From Thalassovita sp. (GTDB lineage: Bacteria > Pseudomonadota > Alphaproteobacteria > Rhodobacterales > Rhodobacteraceae), in assembly GCF_963691685.1 (NCBI RefSeq), contig NZ_OY829290.1, positions 2,604,001-2,668,000 on the forward strand: 64,000 nt of DNA, written 5' to 3'. The position numbers and the translations under genes were made by a program. The notes below the pieces were generated by a model. That model ran no database searches and was not told the DNA's origin. It worked only from the letters and a program-made list of their open reading frames with translations. Position 1 is the first letter of the stretch, and each line of letters begins with the position of its first letter. Below are positions 1 to 7,843 of the stretch, in pieces.

Positions 1-70
1 CTTTGAGCGATTTGTGAAAGCTCGTTGATAGATTTGCCTGACTCTCTGATTTTTGCAATATTTTTTACAA

Positions 71-83
71 AATATCAGATATT
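71..83. promoter_or_regulatory. Perfect 13-bp dyad, probable regulator operator
   Basis: AATATCAGATATT is a perfect inverted repeat around a central A. It lies just beyond the stop of the leftward dehydrogenase gene, where a promoter for a further gene off the left edge would sit. A copy with one mismatch occurs at 1245-1257 in front of the dehydrogenase. Finding the same dyad at both places suggests one local DNA-binding protein, most simply the GntR regulator encoded at 1311-1997. That link is inference. Confidence 0.4.
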
Positions 84-85
84 AT

Positions 86-1171
86 TTAGACTCCCTCATT
101 TTCTTTATACTTTTCAGTCACCTGCAGGTCATTGATGTGCTGAACCAAACCGGTTTCCCCAGCTTTTTGGATCGCTTCAATCACCTGAAGTGTACGTAGC
201 CCCTCACGTCCCGACACCAGAGGAGCAGTTTCCCCGCGGACAACAGAGGCAAAATGAGCCATCTGGTTGACCAATGGATCAGAGGCCGCCCGTGTCAGCG
301 AACTGGCCGCAATTGGCGTCCACCAATCCGGCGCGCCACCTGAATGCGACCACAGCCGCAGATCCGGCACCGAAAGTGACCCCGTCGAACCGCCAATCAA
401 ATAGCAGCTTTCCGGCGTCGGCGGATAAATCGGGTATTCACGAGAGGTCAATTCCCAGCTCCACGGTGCGGCGATGCTATCTGAGACCGTGAGCGTACCC
501 ACTGCACCATTTGCAAATCCCAACACCGCGCCAGCAACATCTTCGTTCGCGTAGCCTCTGCGTGAAGGCGCTGTCAGCGCCTGCACGGTTTTCACTTCAC
601 CGCACAGGTAACGCAGCAGATCAATATCATGCACCAGATTGACAGAGATCGGCCCTGCCCCCTTCTCTTTGCGCCAGGGGGCCTGATCGAAATAGGCATC
701 GGGTTTATAGAACCAACAGGTCGCCTGAACGGCGCGCAGTTCGCCCAGATCTCCGGCAGATATAACCTGATGCGCCTTCTGGATTAGTGGATTGTGCCGC
801 CTGTGATGGCCAACCAACAACGACACGCCAGAGGTCTCGGATGCAGCCACAAGCGCGAGCGCTTCGGCAGCGGTTGTTCCCAAAGGCTTTTCCACAAGCA
901 CCGGACAACCGCAATCAATTGCAATGAGGCCCTGACCAACATGCAGTGGCGTAGGCGTGGCCAGCACAAGCCCGTCCGGAGCATTTTTGTCAAACAGCGC
1001 TTCGAGGGTTTCGTAACAAGGCACCCCGGCAGATGCGGCGAAGGCGCGGCCATCTTCACTTGGATCCACAATTGCGGAGAGGGCAGCATCTTGCAGTTGC
1101 GCCAGCGCCGCAGCATGGCGTTTACCGACCAGTCCAACGCCCGCAATCGCAATTTTTAAGTTCTTTTTCAA
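86..1171 (-). CDS. Gfo/Idh/MocA family NAD(P)-dependent oxidoreductase
   Basis: This is a soluble dehydrogenase of about 361 residues. A Rossmann nucleotide-binding motif GVGLVGKRH lies near residues 11-19. The family EKP signature, whose Lys is catalytic, is at about 94-96, and an HD pair sits near 181-182. Members oxidise hydroxyl groups of sugars, inositols or similar compounds; the substrate cannot be read from the sequence. The frame is open to 1243 with a TTG, but a GGAGGGG box lies just ahead of the TTG at 1171, so I place the start there. The gene is divergent from a GntR/FCD regulator, with an operator-like dyad between them, so control by that regulator is likely. Confidence 0.85.
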   Translation of the reverse strand: MKKNLKIAIAGVGLVGKRHAAALAQLQDAALSAIVDPSEDGRAFAASAGVPCYETLEALFDKNAPDGLVLATPTPLHVGQGLIAIDCGCPVLVEKPLGTTAAEALALVAASETSGVSLLVGHHRRHNPLIQKAHQVISAGDLGELRAVQATCWFYKPDAYFDQAPWRKEKGAGPISVNLVHDIDLLRYLCGEVKTVQALTAPSRRGYANEDVAGAVLGFANGAVGTLTVSDSIAAPWSWELTSREYPIYPPTPESCYLIGGSTGSLSVPDLRLWSHSGGAPDWWTPIAASSLTRAASDPLVNQMAHFASVVRGETAPLVSGREGLRTLQVIEAIQKAGETGLVQHINDLQVTEKYKENEGV

Positions 1172-1244
1172 TGCTGCCCCTCCCAGCGCCCCGTCCGCGC
1201 ATCGTTCTGAAGCTAGTTTAGTCGGGCAATATGCGATTCGCAAT

Positions 1245-1257
1245 AATATCTGACATT
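1245..1257. promoter_or_regulatory. Operator-like dyad between divergent dehydrogenase and GntR genes
   Basis: AATATCTGACATT is an inverted repeat with one mismatched pair. It matches the perfect dyad at 71-83 when read on the other strand (AATGTCAGATATT versus AATATCAGATATT). It sits about 75 bp upstream of the dehydrogenase start and 54 bp upstream of the regulator start, a normal place for an operator serving both. The dimeric HTH regulator next door is the obvious candidate ligand. No binding data are available to me. Confidence 0.45.
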
Positions 1258-1310
1258 TTTAAATTCATCTCATTTTTGTGCAGGTTGCCGCACTGTCGCT
1301 CCCGTGATAA

Positions 1311-1997
1311 ATGCTGGTTAATTCCAAAATCATCGGACAAGTGATGACAAAGCAAACGGCGACCATCGGATCCAGCACCTACCAGCGCATCAAACACGAC
1401 ATCATTTTTGGTGTCCTGGAGCCTGGCTCAAAGCTCAAGCTTGAGGCGCTGAAAGAGCGTTACTCAACAAGCAATTCGACCTTGCGGGAAACACTGAACC
1501 GGCTGACCAGCGATGGTTTTGTCGAAGCCCCTGAGCAACGCGGATTTCGTGTCACACCGGTTTCGCGCGAAGACCTGATTGAAATCACCGAACTTCGTGT
1601 TTTGCTTGAATGCCACGCCCTGGAGCAATCCATTGAGAACGGTGATACGGATTGGGAAGGAAACCTTGTCGCCGCGCATCACAAACTTCACCTCATGGAA
1701 CAAAAGCTCCTCGCAGGAGACAACTCCGACGTGGAACTTTGGAAGCGCTATGATTGGGAATTTCATCAAGCCTTGATCGCAGCCTGCAATTCCAAAAACC
1801 TTCTTGCGCTACATTCCACCATTTTCGACAAGTATCTGCGTTATCAGATGCTTGTCCTGACCTACCGCGGCGATGTCGCCGTAGCGGAGCACCGCGCAAT
1901 GTTCGACGCCGCGCTGGCGCGGGACACCCAAAAAGCGCGTGACATCTTGGAAGCCCACATCCGAAATGGCCTCTCCCATACACTGGAAGCGATGTAA
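1311..1997 (+). CDS. GntR family transcriptional regulator (FCD type)
   Basis: The protein of 228 residues has an N-terminal winged helix (about residues 22-90, including the block STLRETLNRLTSDG typical of GntR recognition helices). An all-helical FCD ligand domain follows, with the usual ELRVLLE and late His/Asp metal-type residues. FCD regulators bind small organic acids or sugar acids and mostly repress nearby catabolic genes. It is divergent from the Gfo/Idh dehydrogenase, and a dyad lies between them. The ATG at 1344 is an alternative start; neither start has a strong ribosome binding site. Confidence 0.85.
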   Translation: MLVNSKIIGQVMTKQTATIGSSTYQRIKHDIIFGVLEPGSKLKLEALKERYSTSNSTLRETLNRLTSDGFVEAPEQRGFRVTPVSREDLIEITELRVLLECHALEQSIENGDTDWEGNLVAAHHKLHLMEQKLLAGDNSDVELWKRYDWEFHQALIAACNSKNLLALHSTIFDKYLRYQMLVLTYRGDVAVAEHRAMFDAALARDTQKARDILEAHIRNGLSHTLEAM

Positions 1998-2243
1998 CCG
2001 TCGAACCGGAACAAAGACGTTGCAGGCTGCCCCAACGATGGCCTGAGAGGCATACTGTAAAGATTGGTGACACCTTAGGTTCATCTTACTTCGAGCTATC
2101 AGGAGAATTGCAACGCCGATGTTTTGGGCCAGTTAGTTGCACACTCCTTGGCTGGACCTCCAACGGTGAGATCAATTTTCCTCGGCGTTGCTCTAGCCAT
2201 TGCGCCCCACATAGCCCCTGTCTGCGAAATGATGCTCGTGGTG

Positions 2244-2831
2244 TCACGACTTCTGAAGCGCCTCCGCTTCTTCCAAGGACGCGTAGGCCTTTTCCGCCTT
2301 CGGCATTGCTTTGGCATAGGCCGATTTCGGCAGTTGGATGTAACTCGGCAGGTCGGCAGGCAGACGTTTGTAGCCATCCTGTTTGATCAGCCATTGTAGG
2401 AAACTCATGTTCTGAGAGGCCTGATGTGACGCTGTGGAGCGTGACTTCTGGCCGTCCCCGGTTGTCGCCATCGCCTCCTTCAAGGCAGAGCGCACTTGAT
2501 CGACATCCCGGATTGTGAGCCGATCGAAGGCTTTCCCGTGCAGAACGTCCTCCATAAACCGGATTGCTGCGAGGTGCTGATCTACAGTCTGCTCCGCCAG
2601 CCGACCTGCGTGAACCTGCCAGTCATAGACAAGCCGGTCATTTGCCGGCCACACGCGCGGTGCATCCGTTTCCGCGCTCATCCCAATACCACCGGGACCT
2701 CGGCCAATTTCTTCGTGTGATGAGTCCACGGTGGTGTTTGGATTGCGCAACGTCTCAAACACCGCCAAATCAGCCTCAGAAACGAACTTTCTGATGTGGC
2801 AGCGGCACTCCGCACACTGCCCAAATGCCAT
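2244..2831 (-). pseudogene. Truncated tyrosine recombinase, N-terminal part, fused to a zinc-ribbon tail
   Basis: The frame starts with a Cys-rich stretch (GQCAECRCHIRKF) that belongs to the gene frameshifted just upstream. From about residue 55 it resembles the SAM-like core-binding domain of tyrosine recombinases (YDWQVHAGRLAEQTVDQHLA). It stops after SLEEAEALQKS, where the catalytic domain should begin. In another frame, 2099-2243 still carries fragments such as KIDLTVGG that resemble the next part of a recombinase. No Arg-His-Arg-Tyr catalytic set remains. I read it as a decayed recombinase inside the tRNA-Ser-linked element. Confidence 0.6.
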
Positions 2832-2874
2832 ATTGGCACCGTTAGACGTTCCGGTGATTTCTAGGCTACACGCG

Positions 2875-3138
2875 TCAGGAAAACACCGTCGAGTTGCAGC
2901 CCGTGCATTTGAACTCCCCTGGCTTCAACCGCGTGCGCATCCGTTCCTGGCGCGCTTTATGGAACGCTGTCACCACCTCGCCACCGAACACATAGGGACG
3001 CTTGCGATCCGAGGGCTGCAAGCCAGCCTGGACCCAATTCGAAATGGTGTTCGCTGTCACGGAAAAAGCGCGCTGGAGGTCCTCGGTCGCATAGACCCGG
3101 TTCTTCTTCAATCGCAGGCCTTTATACGACCGGCTCAT
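2875..3138 (-). pseudogene. HTH plus zinc-ribbon protein, broken by a frameshift
   Basis: The 87-residue frame carries a MerR/HTH-like segment (ATEDLQRAFSVTANTISNWV, about residues 17-36) and ends in KCTGCNSTVF. Removing one T from the TTTT run at 2881-2884 joins it in frame with PDACSLEITGTSNGANMAFG and then the next ORF, completing a second Cys pair (CAEC). The intact product would be an HTH protein with a four-Cys ribbon. This is a one-base insertion in a homopolymer, so decay and sequencing error are both possible. It probably regulated or assisted the neighbouring recombinase. Confidence 0.6.
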
Positions 3139-3202
3139 GGAGCACCGCCAATCACGTCACACGAAACGTGTTGGGTTGCGGAAGTGGCTGACAACTTGAC
3201 CA

Positions 3203-3415
3203 TCATCGCGTGCTGTCCCGAGACGGCTCAACGCGATTGGCGGCCAACCAAGCATTCAAGTCGGAGCCACGATAAATCACCTTGCCGCCGATCTTGTAAT
3301 AGGCGGGACCAACGCCCTTGTGGCGCCATTGCGCCAGTTTATCGCGATCCCCCAAAATCTCGAGTTCAGTATCCCCCAAGACGTAGCAGCGATCGTCTTC
3401 AAATAGGTTCGGCAC
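3203..3415 (-). CDS. AlpA/excisionase-like helix-turn-helix protein
   Basis: This is a 70-residue protein from a GTG start preceded by AAAGGAAA. Its C-terminal half (WRHKGVGPAYYKIGGKVIYR followed by GSDLNAWL) is the classic HTH_17/AlpA pattern: a helix-turn-helix, then a beta hairpin and a short helix. Such proteins act as excisionases or as activators of integrase genes in prophages and genomic islands. It is in the same orientation as the integrase at 4115-5326, with one gene between, which fits a directionality factor. Direct evidence for excision is lacking. Confidence 0.65.
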   Translation of the reverse strand: MPNLFEDDRCYVLGDTELEILGDRDKLAQWRHKGVGPAYYKIGGKVIYRGSDLNAWLAANRVEPSRDSTR

Positions 3416-3507
3416 GTCTGGGTTTCCTTTCGCTGTGTTGAATGACAGCGAATGAATTGACGCCCAGCACCCAGCCCCGGCAGTCCCCGATTTACAAATC
3501 GGGGACC

Positions 3508-4134
3508 CTAACGGTCTGAAACATATAAGAAAGAAATCTGCGCTTGCGGATCTACATATGAAGCATTTGTGCCCTTAGGGCAGTTGGTGCTGAGCCCCAA
3601 TCGAATGCGCTCAGCCAGGTGCAGCACATGCGCGCGCATCTCTGGGTGTTCCTCAACGTAGTCCATGGCCATGCCCAAATGCACAACACCACGGTACCGT
3701 TTCCAAATTTTACGCAGAACGTCGAGGTCTTTTGCGCCACGGACCCCCATGTCGCGGGCGTAGTCCGAGGTCTGCTCCAGCAAGCCGCCAGCGACCTGCA
3801 GCCCCTGGAACCTCCGGGCTTGAATGCTGTCCCAGACCTTCTTGCCAATGAACTCAGCGATATTGAGGTGGCGCTCATTCTTGCTCTCATACCTCTGGGC
3901 AATCTCATGGAACGCATGGGCCGCCTCATAACGAGGCGGTGCGGTGGTTGCGGCCCACCGTACAAACTGAGGACTCGACGCCTCAGTGATCGGAAAGCTG
4001 TCCAACCCCATACTGACTACCTCGTGTCGCATCACCTCGATTGCGCTCAGACGATCTGCTGCCGTCGCCTCACTGAGCGCCATGCGAAACAGTCCCAGAG
4101 CGGCGCATTGAGGTTCATTCAGTCGTACTTGCAT
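3508..4134 (-). CDS. Unknown protein encoded directly behind the integrase
   Basis: I do not recognise this 208-residue protein. It is soluble and mostly helical, with no signal peptide or membrane segment. It has a central stretch rich in Lys/Arg (KIWKRYRGVVHLG) and an AxxFHEIAQRYE helix. A GGAG box sits about nine bases before the ATG. The start overlaps the 3' end of the integrase gene by 20 bases, which points to coupled translation. An element-borne accessory protein is therefore likely, but no function can be assigned. Confidence 0.6.
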   Translation of the reverse strand: MQVRLNEPQCAALGLFRMALSEATAADRLSAIEVMRHEVVSMGLDSFPITEASSPQFVRWAATTAPPRYEAAHAFHEIAQRYESKNERHLNIAEFIGKKVWDSIQARRFQGLQVAGGLLEQTSDYARDMGVRGAKDLDVLRKIWKRYRGVVHLGMAMDYVEEHPEMRAHVLHLAERIRLGLSTNCPKGTNASYVDPQAQISFLYVSDR

Positions 4135-5326
4135 TAGATTGCTCTCCGCTGATCCCTGATGTGACGTATCGCGACCACAGGCGCATCAAGTCCCGCCGCT
4201 TTTCCAAGAGGTCGGATCTCGCATAAGCGCGCTCCACTTCGGAGCCGACGCTGTGCGCCAGGCTCTTCTCCGCAACCTCACGCGGCACATTCGCAACCTC
4301 GGCCGCCCAATCCCGAAAGGTGGAGCGGAAGCCATGCACCGTTACCCCCTCAACCTGCATCCGCCGGAGCAGCATGAGCATCGACATGTTGGAGAGCGGC
4401 TGATGGCGTTTCTGTCCTTCAAAAACATAGTCTGACTGCAGCGCCTTGAGCGGTTCCAGGATCGCAAACATCTCATCCGTCAGCGGCACACGGTGCTCTT
4501 CACCGGTCTTCATCCGCTCCGCTGGGCAGATCCAAAGGCGCTGGTCAAAATCCAACTCCGCCCAGCGCAAGCCCAGAACCTCGCCGGTGCGCGATCCGGT
4601 AAGGCATGTGAACATCAGCGCATTGGCAGACATGGCCTTCTTGCGCTTCAGCGCGGCGTAAAAGGCAGGAACATCCTGCCAGCGCATCGCCTCATGGTGT
4701 TTGGGCTTGGCCTTCACTTTGGGCAAGACCTGCCCCTCTTTGATGGCGGTGACCGGGTTCTCCCCAGACCGGAACCCTTTAGATCTGGCAACATCCAAGA
4801 CAATCTTGATCCGCTGCGCCAGCCGCCGAGCGGTTTCATGTTTCTCTGTCCAGATTGGGGAAAGGCACATCAGCACCTCAGGCTGACCGATACTGTCCAC
4901 CGGCATGCGGCCGATTTTGGGGAAGGCGTAGTCACGCAGCGTGTTGATCCATTGCGCGCCGTGTTTGGCATTCTTCCAGGTGGGCAGGCGTTCAATATGC
5001 ACCTGTTGGGCCACTTCCTCGAAACTCGGGATCTCCCGCGTGGCGTTGTAGCGAGGATTGAGACCCTGCTTCGCCATGCGGCGATATTCCAGCGCCCGTT
5101 CCCGTGCTTGTGGCAGGGTCACCAACTCTGCGCTGCCCAGACCAAAGTCAGTCCGCAGCGGCCCGCCACGTCGGTTCTTCTGCCCCTTAACAACCACCCG
5201 AACAATCCAGCGCCGCGCACCGGATGGGTCAACAACCAGGTACTGCCCATTGCCATCGCCAGGCCGCCCAGCGCCGAGGGTCTCCACGCGTTTCTTTGTC
5301 AACGTGCCACGGAGCGCCAAGTCCAT
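4115..5326 (-). CDS. Site-specific tyrosine integrase, DUF4102/P4 type
   Basis: This is a full-length integrase of 403 residues. The N-terminal DUF4102 arm-binding domain (about 1-100) is followed by the SAM-like core domain and the catalytic domain. Visible catalytic residues are the Arg in TGSRTGEVLGLRW, the His and Arg of HGFRSTFRDW, the late His of LAHSVGSEVERAYARS, and the Tyr in the same block. P4-type integrases insert elements into the 3' ends of tRNA genes. Here a complete tRNA-Ser gene has its 3' end only 143 bases upstream of the integrase start, the standard arrangement. The gene marks a small, partly decayed element extending leftward. Confidence 0.9.
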   Translation of the reverse strand: MDLALRGTLTKKRVETLGAGRPGDGNGQYLVVDPSGARRWIVRVVVKGQKNRRGGPLRTDFGLGSAELVTLPQARERALEYRRMAKQGLNPRYNATREIPSFEEVAQQVHIERLPTWKNAKHGAQWINTLRDYAFPKIGRMPVDSIGQPEVLMCLSPIWTEKHETARRLAQRIKIVLDVARSKGFRSGENPVTAIKEGQVLPKVKAKPKHHEAMRWQDVPAFYAALKRKKAMSANALMFTCLTGSRTGEVLGLRWAELDFDQRLWICPAERMKTGEEHRVPLTDEMFAILEPLKALQSDYVFEGQKRHQPLSNMSMLMLLRRMQVEGVTVHGFRSTFRDWAAEVANVPREVAEKSLAHSVGSEVERAYARSDLLEKRRDLMRLWSRYVTSGISGEQSNASTTE

Positions 5327-5468
5327 ACGACATTTTACACCACTCTATGAACAGGATTGTGCAGAAGCGAAGATAGCTCAAGGGAATCCACAAATCGCAT
5401 CAAGACCATAGAAACAAAAGACAAAGACCGCATAAAGCGGCCTACTCAGATCAAACAAAAAGGAAATA

Positions 5469-5558
5469 TGGCAGAGAGGAAGGGATTCGAACCCTCGAGA
5501 CGGTCTCCCGCCTACGCACTTTCCAGGCGCGCGCCTTCGACCACTCGGCCACCTCTCT
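5469..5558 (-). tRNA. tRNA-Ser, anticodon GGA
   Basis: The reverse strand folds as a complete class II tRNA. The 7-bp acceptor stem pairs AGAGAGG with CCTCTCT, the anticodon loop CTGGAAA gives GGA, and a long variable arm follows. The T loop is TTCGAAT in a GGG/CCC stem, the discriminator is G, and CCA is encoded. The gene is intact. An integrase lies immediately beyond its 3' end, so the tRNA end is the probable attachment site of the element at 2.1-5.4 kb. I find no second copy of the tRNA 3' end further left. Confidence 0.95.
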
Positions 5559-5835
5559 AACTGGGCCATCATTTATTAGAGCTCATCATCGGTCGCAAGC
5601 CCAAAATGCAAACTTCTGCCACGGCACCGAATTTTTTTGATCCGCCCCGCCCCCTCAAGGTGCGCGACCCAATGATACCGCGGCGGCGTCTGTTCCGGTC
5701 ACAGGCTGCCGCCGGTTCGGGCAATCGGCACGATAGCGCGCAAATGTGAGGCGGGAAATGGCGCGGGGTTGTTGTATCCTTGACGCGCTTGGAACATAGT
5801 CACGCGACACGCCTCATGAGCTGAAAGCACACGTG

Positions 5836-6987
5836 ATGAACCAAAGTCCGCATCGTCCCCCTGTTGCCCGTCGTCTGACGGGGGCGGACCCGAAGAAATC
5901 ACAGATGCAGCGGGTTCAGACAGGGGCGTTGGTTATCATCGCCTTTGCGGTGGTGCTGTTTCTGCTGGTACAGGCGCGGTTTCTGCTGATTTCGCTGGCC
6001 ACGGCCATTGTGCTGTTCTCCCTGACCAGTGACGCCATCAACTTCATCGCGCGCCAACGGATCGGGCCGTTTCGCATTCCGAATTTTCTGGCCACGATCA
6101 CGGCGCTTTTGCTGATCTCTGCCGGGATGCTGACGCTGACCTCCATCATTTTGAGCCAGCTCAACACCGTTCTGACCACCACGCTCAGCTACGCAGAGAG
6201 CCTGCCGGGCGCGGTTGCGGCGATGTTTGCCTGGATCGGTGAGGATGTTGAGAAGTCGGTCTTTGACACGGTCAGCTCGATCAATGTGGGCAGTTACCTC
6301 AGCACGGCTGCGGGCCAAGCAGGCAACCTGATGTCGGCAACCGTTCTGGTGATCCTCTTTGTGGGTTTCCTGTTCGCCGAGCGGATCTGGTTTTCCACCA
6401 AGCTGGTCAACTTCATCGGCGATGAGGAACAGGCCAAGCGGGTTGGCCGGATCATGGCCACCATCATTCACCGAGTGAACTATTACCTGCTGGTGAAATC
6501 CGGCGTCAGCGCGGTCACCGGCGTGATGGTCTGGGTGGTTGCCGGGGTGTTCCAGCTGGAGCTGGCGGCGGCCCTGGGCATTTTGACCTTTGTGCTGAAC
6601 TATATCCCCAACATCGGCTCCATCGTGGCGACTGTGCTGGTGGCACTGGTGACCTTCGTTCAGATTGGTGAGCCGGGGCCAACGGCGGCGATTTTTGTCA
6701 CCGTGGGGATCATCCAGTTTGTCAACGGATCGGTAATCGATCCGATGCTGATGGGGCGGGCGCTGCGGCTGTCCTCCTTTGGGATCATCATCAACCTCGC
6801 CTTCTGGGGCGCGGTTTGGGGTGTGCCGGGCATGTTCCTGTCGGTGCCCATCATGGTGGCGATGATGATCATCTGTTCGCAGGTGCCGGAGTTGCGCCCC
6901 ATTGCGATCCTGTTGTCGCGCGAGGGGTTGCCGGAACAGGATGAAAACAACTCTAACATTCCCGAAAACCAAGACAGCGCCGCCTAA
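5836..6987 (+). CDS. AI-2E family transporter (PerM-like permease)
   Basis: This is an inner-membrane protein of about 383 residues with eight or so hydrophobic segments. It has the two-halves layout of the AI-2E exporter family and the conserved late block FVNGSVIDPMLMGRALRLSS. Family members export autoinducer-2 or, in other cases, act as sodium/proton antiporters, so the substrate is open. The frame begins GTG-ATG at 5833-5836. The gene stands alone in its direction and is convergent with the alanyl-tRNA editing gene. Confidence 0.85.
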   Translation: MNQSPHRPPVARRLTGADPKKSQMQRVQTGALVIIAFAVVLFLLVQARFLLISLATAIVLFSLTSDAINFIARQRIGPFRIPNFLATITALLLISAGMLTLTSIILSQLNTVLTTTLSYAESLPGAVAAMFAWIGEDVEKSVFDTVSSINVGSYLSTAAGQAGNLMSATVLVILFVGFLFAERIWFSTKLVNFIGDEEQAKRVGRIMATIIHRVNYYLLVKSGVSAVTGVMVWVVAGVFQLELAAALGILTFVLNYIPNIGSIVATVLVALVTFVQIGEPGPTAAIFVTVGIIQFVNGSVIDPMLMGRALRLSSFGIIINLAFWGAVWGVPGMFLSVPIMVAMMIICSQVPELRPIAILLSREGLPEQDENNSNIPENQDSAA

Positions 6988-7024
6988 GCGACGCTGTTTG
7001 TTTGCTTAGCGCAGAACCTCAGAT

Positions 7025-7744
7025 TCAGTTGTCGAGGTGCAGGTAGACCCGGCGGTTCTGTTTCCCCTTCTTTTCGACCTTGCCCAGACGGATGCGGCCG
7101 ATTTCACTGGTGCGCGCCACATGGGTGCCGCCGCAGGGCTGCAGATCAACCTGATCGTCGCCCGAGCCGATGCGCACAAGGCGCACACGCCCCTGCCCCA
7201 TCGGCGGCATCACCGACATGGTTTTCACCAGCCCCGGATTGGCCTGCAGCTCCTCATCGCTGATCCAGTCTTCGCTCACCTCAAGATCACGGTCGATCAA
7301 CGCGTTGAGGGCCTCGGCCAGGGCTTCCTTATCTTCGGGCGCCTCGGGCATATCGAAATCCAGCCGTCCCTTATCGGCGCCGATGCTGCCGCCGCTGACC
7401 GGCAGCGGGATCACCACAGACAAGAGATGCAGCGCCGTGTGCACCCGCATATGACGGTGGCGGCGGTTCCAGTCGAGGCTCTGGCGCACCTCAGTGCCCA
7501 CAGGGGGCAGCGCGCCGGGTTCTGCGGGAACCAGCACAATCGCGCCATCCTCACCCTTGACGGTGGTGGCGATCACCATCTCTGACCCTTCCCACGACAG
7601 CTGGCCGCTGTCGCCGGGCTGACCACCGCCGGTGGGGTAAAAGACACTCTGATCCAGCACGATCCCACCTTCGGGCGTCAGCGCCACCACCTTGGCCTCG
7701 GCCTCCCGCAGGTAGGCATCGTCACGAAACAGCGGATGTGTCAT
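7025..7744 (-). CDS. alaX: Alanyl-tRNA editing protein (AlaX-like deacylase)
   Basis: This 239-residue protein resembles the editing half of alanyl-tRNA synthetase without the aminoacylation domain. The zinc-binding set is visible as HTALHLL (HxxxH) near residue 98 and CGGTHVARTSEIG near residue 205. The N-terminal part (DQSVFYPTGGGQPGDSG) is the AlaX-M/II barrel. It hydrolyses Ser or Gly wrongly attached to tRNA-Ala, in the cytosol. It is separated by about 520 bases from cysK-mscS and has its own end, so it could be the last gene of the leftward string or stand alone. Confidence 0.88.
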   Translation of the reverse strand: MTHPLFRDDAYLREAEAKVVALTPEGGIVLDQSVFYPTGGGQPGDSGQLSWEGSEMVIATTVKGEDGAIVLVPAEPGALPPVGTEVRQSLDWNRRHRHMRVHTALHLLSVVIPLPVSGGSIGADKGRLDFDMPEAPEDKEALAEALNALIDRDLEVSEDWISDEELQANPGLVKTMSVMPPMGQGRVRLVRIGSGDDQVDLQPCGGTHVARTSEIGRIRLGKVEKKGKQNRRVYLHLDN

Positions 7745-7843
7745 TCAGACCTCTTTGTCTTTGGGTGTTGTGTCTTTGGATGTGTCTTCTGAAGTGTCGG
7801 CTTGCCCGGCCTCGGCTTCGGCGGTGGCGGGCGCGCCAGTGGC

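Noticed and set aside
5378..5572. 64-residue frame and its plus-strand partner around tRNA-Ser
   Set aside because: Both frames are readings of the tRNA gene itself.
5899..6972. 357-residue reverse frame rich in His, Gln and Asp
   Set aside because: It is the shadow of the AI-2E permease gene.
6985..7015. Terminator between the AI-2E and alaX genes
   Set aside because: ACAGCG/CGCTGT could pair, but the 12-base loop and weak T tract make the call too uncertain.
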